From NCBI GenBank assembly GCA_046262515.1, contig JBHEMP010000172.1:1-28743 (forward strand): DNA of 28,743 bases. Direction: 5' to 3'. The notes beneath the pieces are model-generated. The model made no database searches. It saw only the letters and a list, made by a program, of their open reading frames with translations, and was not told the origin of the DNA. Positions 23,114 through 28,743 of the stretch are shown one piece after another. Source of the DNA: JAXDLW01 sp046262515 (GTDB lineage Bacteria; Chloroflexota; Dormibacteria; DASZGP01). How positions within the stretch are numbered: the first letter of the stretch is position 1; every line of letters starts with the position of its first letter. A program made the position numbers and the translations under genes.

Positions 23114-23439
23114 AGATGGTCGTGGCGATCATGCACGGCGACGACGCCGGCGCATCGATCGAGGCCCTCGCCGATCGTGGGATCCCTTCCACTCGGCTGG
23201 ACACCAGCGGCGGCTTCCTGCACAAGGGCAACACCACCGTGCTCTGCGGGGTCGCCGATGGACAGGTGGACACAGTGATGGCTGTCCTGCGCGAGCACAG
23301 CAAGAGCCGGACGGAATTCCTCAACCCCATGCCGCCAATCGTCGAGCCGGGCGACATGTATGTTCCCTACCCGGTCGAGGTGGAGGTAGGCGGCGCCGTT
23401 GTGTTCGTCCTGGACGTCGAGCGCTTCGAGAAAATCTAG
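23110..23439 (+). CDS. darA: Cyclic-di-AMP receptor, DarA/PstA type (PII-like)
   Basis: 109 residues. Members are PII-like trimers that bind cyclic di-AMP; how they pass the signal on is not known. Conserved motifs are the N-terminal strand MKMVVAIMHGDD, STRLDTSGGFLHKGNTTVL (27-45), which contains the ligand-contacting GGFL-xx-GNTT element, and YVPYPVEVEVGGAVVFVLDV (84-103), nearly identical to Bacillus and Staphylococcus proteins in the VPYPVEVEVGGA stretch. Length equals that of the family. It is translationally coupled to tmk. Its presence implies that the organism makes c-di-AMP, although no diadenylate cyclase gene is in the window. Confidence 0.95.
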   Translation: MKMVVAIMHGDDAGASIEALADRGIPSTRLDTSGGFLHKGNTTVLCGVADGQVDTVMAVLREHSKSRTEFLNPMPPIVEPGDMYVPYPVEVEVGGAVVFVLDVERFEKI

Positions 23440-23447
23440 GCCGCGGC

Positions 23448-23453
23448 TATCCT
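23448..23453 (+). promoter_or_regulatory. Leaderless-type -10 box (TATCCT) for the membrane-protein gene
   Basis: TATCCT ends 7 nt before the GTG at 23461. The spacer TCCAAGG contains AAGG, but it is too close to the GTG to act as a normal ribosome binding site. It lies in the 21-bp gap after darA and could give the downstream genes their own promoter. Confidence 0.45.
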
Positions 23454-23460
23454 TCCAAGG

Positions 23461-24000
23461 GTGACTGCGCAGGGCACCCGCCGCACCGCACGGAAGCCCC
23501 GGCCCACCGCTGAGTCGAAGCGGGTGGAGATAAAGGGAGACCCGGCCTTTTTCCGGCGCATCAATTACCCGGCGGTGGCGCTCGGGTTCGTCGTCGCCAT
23601 GGCAGTCTTCCTGGGATTGGGCTCCCTCGTTCCCGCCCCCAGCGGGCAGCTCGCGGCAAGCTCGGGAGCCTATTTCGCGGTCAGCGTGGTGGCGATGTTC
23701 TCCGGTGGCCTTGCCGCCGGCATGCTGGAGCCCAAATATGGGGTCCTCAACGGCCCCCTGGTGGCTGTGATCTACATCTTCGTCGGCTTTATCCTGACCT
23801 TCAACTCGGAGCTGGCGCGCGTGAAGATCGTCGGCCCGCTCGGCCTGGGACCGATGCGAGTCGACCGGGTGTTCGCGGCTGACATCCCACAGCTGTTCTT
23901 CGCCAGCCTCGGCGGGTACGTTGCCGGGATGATCGAACGCCGGGTCCGCGCGCCCCGGCGGGGGCGGGAAGATGGCAAGGGCACAGACCGCCAGGCCTGA
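23461..24000 (+). CDS. Unrecognised four-helix membrane protein
   Basis: 179 residues. A basic N-terminal tail of about 35 residues (TRRTARKPRPTAESKR) precedes four hydrophobic segments at about 37-58, 68-89, 95-114 and 140-157, and a basic C-terminal tail (RRVRAPRRGRE). By the positive-inside rule both ends are cytoplasmic. GGLAAGMLEPKYGVLNGPLV (82-101) and the later SLGGYVAGMIERR look like related small-residue helix motifs. I cannot assign a family. It starts with GTG 21 bp after the c-di-AMP receptor and overlaps the MoxR ATPase gene by 29 bp in another frame, so it is probably translated with the MoxR-DUF58-transglutaminase genes and may be a membrane partner of that module. Confidence 0.75.
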   Translation: MTAQGTRRTARKPRPTAESKRVEIKGDPAFFRRINYPAVALGFVVAMAVFLGLGSLVPAPSGQLAASSGAYFAVSVVAMFSGGLAAGMLEPKYGVLNGPLVAVIYIFVGFILTFNSELARVKIVGPLGLGPMRVDRVFAADIPQLFFASLGGYVAGMIERRVRAPRRGREDGKGTDRQA

Positions 24001-25006
24001 ACCCCGCCGTCTGCGCGCGGAGCGAGCCGCCGGCCCGGACGCGGCAGGTATAGACCGAGCGGCGCACCTGGCGCGTGGCGTCGCGACCAACGTCGAGGCC
24101 GTCGTCGTGGGCAAGCCTGACCAGGTCCTGCTCGGCGTGCTCTGTCTCCTTGCTCGCGGGCACGCCCTTATCGAGGACGTGCCGGGCGTGGGCAAGACGA
24201 CCCTGGCCAAGGCCCTCGCGGTGAGTATCGGAGGCCGTTTCGAGCGGATCCAGTTCACGCCGGACCTGCTCCCGTCGGACGTCCTGGGGGTCAACATGTA
24301 TGACCCCGCGACAGGAGGCTTTCACTTCCGGCCCGGCCCCATATTCGGCAACGTGCTGCTGGCTGACGAGATAAACCGCGCCACACCCAAGACCCAGTCC
24401 GCCCTGCTTGAGGCCATGGAGGAGCGGCAGGTGACCCTCGACGCGGTGACACACTCGGTACCCACGCCATTCATAGTCCTGGCGACCCAGAACCCGGTCG
24501 AGTTCTCCGGTACGTTCCCGCTGCCCGAGGCCCAGCTGGATCGATTCGCCGCGCGCATCAGCCTGGGCTACCTTCCGCCCGCCGCCGAGGTTGAGATGCT
24601 GAGCCGCTTTGACCAGGAGAGCCCGCTCAATGACCTCGGTTCGGTGGCCGACGAGGACGACGTGCGTGCCGCCCAGGAGGCCATCGCGACGGTCCACGTC
24701 AGCCTCGCCGTCAAGGAGTATGTCGTCGCGCTCGTCGGCGCCAGCCGCGTGCACCCGGAGCTCAGCCTGGGGGCCAGCCCCCGGGCGTCGCTCGCGCTGA
24801 TGCGCCTGGGCCAGGCCCTGGCGGCGGAGCAGGGACGCGACTATGTGCTGCCGGACGACATCAAGGTGCTTGCCGAGCCGGTGCTGGCGCACCGCCTGGT
24901 CTTCAAGCCTTCGGCCGAGATGCGCGGCGCCGACCGGGGAAAGCTTTTGGCCGACCTGATCGACTCCGTCGCCGTGCCGCAGGGAGGTCGGCACTCCGCG
25001 CCCTGA
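23972..25006 (+). CDS. MoxR-family AAA+ ATPase
   Basis: 344 residues. After an N-terminal basic tail (1-27) comes the MoxR core: NVEAVVVGKPDQVLLGVLCL (40-59), Walker A EDVPGVGKTTLAKALA (68-83), RIQFTPDLLPSDVLGVNMYD (92-111), Walker B NVLLADEINRATPKTQSALL (127-146), sensor 1 ATQNPVEFSGTFPLPEAQLD (171-190) followed by RF. MoxR ATPases are thought to act as chaperones that mature or insert partners, often together with von Willebrand A-domain proteins. Here the DUF58 gene follows after a 4-bp gap, the classic pairing. The start at 23972 overlaps the preceding gene; no later good start precedes the core. Confidence 0.95.
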   Translation: MARAQTARPEPRRLRAERAAGPDAAGIDRAAHLARGVATNVEAVVVGKPDQVLLGVLCLLARGHALIEDVPGVGKTTLAKALAVSIGGRFERIQFTPDLLPSDVLGVNMYDPATGGFHFRPGPIFGNVLLADEINRATPKTQSALLEAMEERQVTLDAVTHSVPTPFIVLATQNPVEFSGTFPLPEAQLDRFAARISLGYLPPAAEVEMLSRFDQESPLNDLGSVADEDDVRAAQEAIATVHVSLAVKEYVVALVGASRVHPELSLGASPRASLALMRLGQALAAEQGRDYVLPDDIKVLAEPVLAHRLVFKPSAEMRGADRGKLLADLIDSVAVPQGGRHSAP

Positions 25007-25010
25007 AGCC

Positions 25011-26153
25011 ATGAGCAACGCCCTGCGCCGTGTCCTCTCCGGGGCCGGCATCGCTGCCCTCCTGTTCTTCGCCTACATAACTGCTATCCGGTTGGCCTTC
25101 GTCCTCGCTTATTTCGCGGTATTGCTGGTGGGGCTCTGCTGGTCCTGGGCCCGGCTGGCGGGGCGCGGGATTACGGTCGTGCGCGAGTCGAGGTCGGGAG
25201 TGTACGAGGTCGGCCAGGAGTTCCGAGAGAAGCTGGAGGTCATCAACGGCTCGCTCGTGGGGGCACCGTGGGTGGCGATTGAGGACCAGGCGCGCATACC
25301 GGGCTATGAAGCCAGCAGGGTCTTTGGCCTGCCGGCGCGAGGAAGCCGGCGCTGGACCAGCCGAGGGCGGTTCACGGTCCGAGGCAGGTACTCCCTCGGT
25401 CCGCTGCGCGTTACCACCGGCGACCCCTTCGGGTTTTTCAGCTCCACCCGTGTGCTGGCGGTCACCGGCGCCGTGATCGTCCACCCGCGGCTCCTCGATG
25501 TCACGAGGTATCTCCCCGGTGCTTCCAGCGGCAGTGGGGAGGCGGGTATCCACGGTCGGTACACCGATAGTCCTCCTGACGCGCTGGGCATCCGCGAGTA
25601 CGACGCCTCAGACGGGTTCAACCGCGTTCACTGGCCTTCGACCGCACGCCTCGGCCGGCCCATGAGTCGCAGCTTTGAGCGCTACGAGGGGTCAGACACC
25701 CTTGTCGTGCTGGATCTCGCCATTGGCGTTCACCACGGTAGCGGGGCAGCGTCGTCCCTGGAGCAGGCGGTCAGCCTGGCCGCCTCGGTGGTGATGACCG
25801 CCCTGCAGCAGGGCCAGTCGGTCGGACTTCGTTGCAACGACGCGGCGGGGACGGTTTTCGGCAGCGCAAGGGGCCCTGCCCACCTGCGGGTAATCCTCGA
25901 CTTCCTGGCGATCGCCCAGCCGTCCGGGGGGAGGGGCGTGGAGACCGTCCTGGCCGGGTCCGCGGCGCGCGTTGCCCAGAGCGTCGTGGTCATCACGCCC
26001 GCCGTTCCGGCGCTGTGGGTGGACAACCTGGCGGGCGCTCGAGAACGAGGCCGCAGGGTCACGGTCCTGCGTCTCACGGGGGTGGAAGGCGAGGGGTCGA
26101 CGCGCCAGGCCATTGCCGGCATGAGTTGGTGGGAGGTCGGGCGAGCCTCATGA
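25011..26153 (+). CDS. DUF58 (vWA-like) membrane protein
   Basis: 380 residues. Two adjacent hydrophobic segments (about 11-27 and 28-48) anchor the protein. A beta-rich region follows (GVYEVGQEFREKLEVIN, then RRWTSRGRFTVRGRYSLGPL). The DUF58 signature lies at 193-223: GIREYDASDGFNRVHWPST with RPMSRSFE. DTLVVLDLAIGV (229-240) is the first strand of a vWA-like fold, but the metal-site DxSxS is replaced by DLAIG, so metal binding is doubtful. DUF58 proteins are regular partners of MoxR ATPases. It overlaps the transglutaminase gene (ATGA), showing a tight operon. Confidence 0.93.
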   Translation: MSNALRRVLSGAGIAALLFFAYITAIRLAFVLAYFAVLLVGLCWSWARLAGRGITVVRESRSGVYEVGQEFREKLEVINGSLVGAPWVAIEDQARIPGYEASRVFGLPARGSRRWTSRGRFTVRGRYSLGPLRVTTGDPFGFFSSTRVLAVTGAVIVHPRLLDVTRYLPGASSGSGEAGIHGRYTDSPPDALGIREYDASDGFNRVHWPSTARLGRPMSRSFERYEGSDTLVVLDLAIGVHHGSGAASSLEQAVSLAASVVMTALQQGQSVGLRCNDAAGTVFGSARGPAHLRVILDFLAIAQPSGGRGVETVLAGSAARVAQSVVVITPAVPALWVDNLAGARERGRRVTVLRLTGVEGEGSTRQAIAGMSWWEVGRAS

Positions 26154-28498
26154 GGGTGCTGGGGGTGGTGTCCTTGATGTCGCTGGCCGGGGCTGGCCTC
26201 TGGTTGGCAGGATGGCTACAGGTCGAGCGGAAGCAGGGGGCGATTGCCATCGGCATAGGTCGCGCCGAAGCGTGGCGTTCCATCACCATCGATACGCGCG
26301 CGGGCCTGGTTGCCGACGCCGCCCTGGTAGGCCTGGTGCTCGTGACGGTCGCGCTCGTCGCGGGATCGCACTGGGTGCCCGGTACGGATGTTCTCCTGCC
26401 CACGATGCTGGCCGGCGCACTCGCCACCCTGCTCCTCGCCAAGGTCTGCCCGCGCGGGACGACCTACTGGCTGGCCGTGGAGCTCTCTGCCGTCGTGGCG
26501 CTCTTCATCTTCACCGGCCACCACGAGGGCGGGCTGCAGGGGGACTTCGCGGCCTGGGTCGGTTCAATCCGCGGGTCAGCCAAGCTGGCGACGCTGATCA
26601 CGATGGCCGGGAGTGGTTGGTTGGTGACCGCCTGGTCCGCGTTCTGGGTCGCCCGCCGCCGCAATGCAGCGATGGCCCTCGCGCCCCTGGCCGTCACCCT
26701 CGCGGTGGAGGTCCTCAACGACCCCGTCCAGGCCGCCGGTGGTCAGCTCGTGGTCCTCTGGATCGGCCTCGCCGGCACCCTCCTTCTGCGCCTCAACACG
26801 GCCCGCATCCGTGAGCGGTGGCACGACAGGGCAGACCACCAGGTTTCGGTCTACATCGCCTCCCGCGGCGCCGCGGCCGGGGTCCTGCTGCTGGTGGTGG
26901 CTGCCATGCTGCCGCCGCTCTCGACAGTCGACCTGAGCGTCGGGATGTTCCATGGCCGCAGTCCGCAGGGCACCGCCGGCCCCTCAGCCGAGAACCCGGA
27001 CCGGGGCGGCGACTCCCAGCGGGAGGGCAACCTCACTCATACCGGTTACGCCGAGACCGTAGCGCCCGGCGGCACACTGAGCAGAAGTGCCACCCCGGTC
27101 CTTCGCGTCAGCAGCGACTTCGGGCGTCCCGTCTACTGGCGGGGGATCAACCTCTACAGCATCGTCAACTCCGCCTGGGCGCCGGGGCCGGCGCGGAATG
27201 TCACCGCCGCGGCCGCGTCTAATGCGCCGCTGGAGGGCGGCTCGTCGCTTGCGCGCCAGCACGTCCATGCCGCCGTCGAAGTTCTCGACGCCCCCCAGCG
27301 GACCCTCTTCTGGCCGGGGGAGCCATTCTCGGTGGACGAACCCAGCGTGCTGCAGGGCGCGCGTCCTGACCGGCTATCCGGTGTCACGTCAGTTGAGGCG
27401 GCATATAGCCGCTTTCCGCTGGCGGTCGGCTCCAGGTACACGGTCGACGCGCTGCAATCGGTGGCCACAGAGGCACAGCTCCGGTCGGCGGGGTCCGACT
27501 ACCCGCCCTCGATCATTGAGCTGACCGGTAACACCACTGGCCTGGGTGCGGACGTTCGCGAGCTTGCCCAGCAGGTGGCAGGATCGGCGGGGACGCCCTA
27601 CGACCGGGTCAAGAGCCTGGAGAGCTACCTCCGGAAGCAGGAGAAATACCAGTTGACTGTGGATGCCCCTCCTGCCGGGACCAATCCCATCTCCTTTTTC
27701 CTCTTCCGGTCGCACGTTGGCTACTGCGAATACTTTGCCTCGGCTATGGGGGAGATGGTGCGCTCCCTGGGTATCCCGGTACGCCTGGTCAGTGGCTATG
27801 GCCCCGGTCAGGGCGAGCCCGCTGCCGAGAGCGATCGCACCTTCCGACGGGAATCCGCCGCAGGCGGGGTCGTCAACATCCTCCGGGCCTCGGACGCCCA
27901 CACCTGGGTCGAGGTCTACTTCCCCGGCTACGGGTGGATCCCCTTCGAGCCCACGCCGGACGCGAACTACCCGGTTCTCTCGCGGGGTACCTCGACAGCG
28001 CCCACGGCAGCGCCCGTTGCCCCGGCGGCGCCCCCCGTCGTCGCCCCTCCGGCCAGGGTTACGTCGCCACATGGCACCAGCGGCGTCCGCCTCCCGCTGG
28101 CCGGCGGGCTGACCCTGGTGGCGATCCTGGCGGCGGCCGCGGGCCTGCTGCTCGGTCTCAGGAGGATCCTCGTGGGCCCCGTCGAAGCTCCCGCGGCAAG
28201 CTTCGCCTGGGCCCGGCTCAGGTTCCTGGGGCGGAGGCTCGGGCTGTTCCCGAGGTCCAGCGAAACGCCTCTTGATTATGGGAGCCGGCTTGCCGGGAGG
28301 CTCCCCGGTATGGGCCCGGAGATAATGACCATCGCCGTTGGCTACAGCCGCGACCTCTACGGCGCGGACGCCCGGCGCGCGCCAAGTGCTGCCGAAAGCG
28401 AGGCGTGGGCGGTGGTGCGGCGGGGACTGGCCAGGCTCATACTCCTCGGCGACCGCGCCGGCGGGGTCAGGGGCGGGGAGAGAGCTCCACGGTCCTGA
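26150..28498 (+). CDS. Membrane transglutaminase-like protein (TgpA type, with DUF4129-like C-terminus)
   Basis: 782 residues from ATG 26150, which overlaps the DUF58 stop codon as ATGA; an ORF open to 25832 includes DUF58 sequence and is not the real start. Membrane segments lie at about 6-23, 53-71, 83-97, 105-122, 148-168, 172-188, 199-214 and 238-256, followed by an external region. The transglutaminase core spans about 480-610: Cys526 in SHVGYCEYFASAM, His584 in SDAHTWVEVYFPG and Asp604 in FEPTPD form the catalytic triad. A Pro/Ala-rich linker (616-637) precedes a last helix (651-669) and a cytoplasmic DUF4129-like end (SSETPLDYGSRL to about 765). With the complete triad it is probably active as an external protease or cross-linking enzyme; the substrate is unknown. 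Confidence 0.93.
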   Translation: MRVLGVVSLMSLAGAGLWLAGWLQVERKQGAIAIGIGRAEAWRSITIDTRAGLVADAALVGLVLVTVALVAGSHWVPGTDVLLPTMLAGALATLLLAKVCPRGTTYWLAVELSAVVALFIFTGHHEGGLQGDFAAWVGSIRGSAKLATLITMAGSGWLVTAWSAFWVARRRNAAMALAPLAVTLAVEVLNDPVQAAGGQLVVLWIGLAGTLLLRLNTARIRERWHDRADHQVSVYIASRGAAAGVLLLVVAAMLPPLSTVDLSVGMFHGRSPQGTAGPSAENPDRGGDSQREGNLTHTGYAETVAPGGTLSRSATPVLRVSSDFGRPVYWRGINLYSIVNSAWAPGPARNVTAAAASNAPLEGGSSLARQHVHAAVEVLDAPQRTLFWPGEPFSVDEPSVLQGARPDRLSGVTSVEAAYSRFPLAVGSRYTVDALQSVATEAQLRSAGSDYPPSIIELTGNTTGLGADVRELAQQVAGSAGTPYDRVKSLESYLRKQEKYQLTVDAPPAGTNPISFFLFRSHVGYCEYFASAMGEMVRSLGIPVRLVSGYGPGQGEPAAESDRTFRRESAAGGVVNILRASDAHTWVEVYFPGYGWIPFEPTPDANYPVLSRGTSTAPTAAPVAPAAPPVVAPPARVTSPHGTSGVRLPLAGGLTLVAILAAAAGLLLGLRRILVGPVEAPAASFAWARLRFLGRRLGLFPRSSETPLDYGSRLAGRLPGMGPEIMTIAVGYSRDLYGADARRAPSAAESEAWAVVRRGLARLILLGDRAGGVRGGERAPRS

Positions 28499-28743
28499 GG
28501 TCCTCGGCGCACTCTGCGCCTTCGACCTCGCCCTGTTCAACGTAGTACAGGTTGCGGCGATTCAGGTGCGTCAGGAAGAACCTCTTCCGGGGGTTCTCAG
28601 AAACGATGGCCCGGGCCTGGGCGATGGAAAGATGGCTGGGGTCGCCCTCGAGCGTCGCGGTCATCTCCATCAGGACGTTGTCGCTGGCATCGACCAGGGC
28701 GCGCAGACCCGGGCAATCGGTGGTGTCCCCCGAAAAGGCGAAA
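28467..28743 (-). CDS. Metallo-beta-lactamase-fold protein, C-terminal part (start off right edge)
   Basis: The minus-strand frame is open from the right edge to TGA at 28467, giving about 91 visible residues. The visible start, AFSGDTTDCPGLRALV, contains the SGDT strand-turn in which Asp is a metal ligand in RNase Z/YhfI-like metallo-beta-lactamase-fold hydrolases. It is followed by LMEMTATLEGDPSHLSIAQA, the usual region after that ligand, and FFLTHLNRR near the end, where the last histidine ligand is expected. An internal ATG at 28670 is not the true start because the frame and the fold continue upstream. Its last 32 bases overlap the 3' end of the transglutaminase gene. RNase Z-like hydrolase is likely; the exact substrate cannot be told. 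Confidence 0.75.
   Translation of the reverse strand, partial: FAFSGDTTDCPGLRALVDASDNVLMEMTATLEGDPSHLSIAQARAIVSENPRKRFFLTHLNRRNLYYVEQGEVEGAECAEDLRTVELSPRP

Noticed and set aside
25832..26149. Upstream extension of the transglutaminase ORF
   Set aside because: This part is an out-of-frame reading of the DUF58 gene; ATG 26150 overlaps the DUF58 stop and begins with a membrane helix.
1..28743. CRISPR arrays, tRNA or rRNA genes, insertion sequences, prophage or integrase genes, toxin-antitoxin pairs
   Set aside because: Looked for and not seen: no regularly spaced repeats, no cloverleaf or rRNA-like stretches, no transposase or recombinase motifs.

Overview
This is a high-GC bacterial chromosome segment, densely coded on both strands, with no phage, IS, CRISPR, rRNA or tRNA signal. 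Its gene content (YvcK/CofD-like protein with N-terminal membrane segments, a SpoIIIAA-like ATPase, a tmk-darA pair, PdxS/PdxT, and a MoxR-DUF58-transglutaminase cluster) fits a Chloroflexota-like or 'Candidatus Dormibacterota'-like genome better than a typical actinobacterium or proteobacterium. This is an inference; no marker gene here fixes the phylum.

Layout. 1-4162 (minus): a large four-GAF sensor histidine kinase followed by a yvcK-type gene that runs off the left edge. 4224-6335 (plus): branched-chain aminotransferase and glycerate kinase, converging on an ECF sigma factor (6309-7118, minus) that carries a cysteine/histidine motif at its C-terminus. 7287-7820: an unrecognised protein with an internal repeat and a SHOCT-like end. 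7884-17176: a complete oligopeptide/dipeptide ABC importer with two permeases, two ATPases and three lipoprotein binding proteins; a strong terminator separates the second binding protein from the permease. 17187-18356 (minus): acyl-CoA dehydrogenase, divergent from pdxS. 18419-22401: pdxS, pdxT, a tandem-GNAT protein and a SpoIIIAA-like ATPase, tightly coupled. 22469-23439: thymidylate kinase and a cyclic-di-AMP receptor of the DarA/PstA type. 23461-28498: an unrecognised four-helix membrane protein, MoxR ATPase, DUF58 protein and membrane transglutaminase. 28467-28743 (minus): the C-terminal end of a metallo-beta-lactamase-fold protein.

Metabolically the window mixes peptide uptake, amino-acid and PLP synthesis (the aminotransferase is PLP-dependent and PdxST makes PLP), central-carbon control (YvcK, glycerate kinase), nucleotide supply and second-messenger sensing. 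The last module is probably an envelope or protein-processing system.

The most interesting signals are: (i) a TANNNT box 6-10 nt before the start codon of seven genes at the head of transcription units, the signature of leaderless transcripts; (ii) two genes (dppD-like and pdxT) whose conserved N-termini can only be reached from a CTG start; (iii) the sigma factor with a built-in zinc-binding-like tail; and (iv) the c-di-AMP receptor next to an unrecognised membrane protein and the MoxR/DUF58/transglutaminase genes. I found no wholly new system that I could defend from sequence alone.
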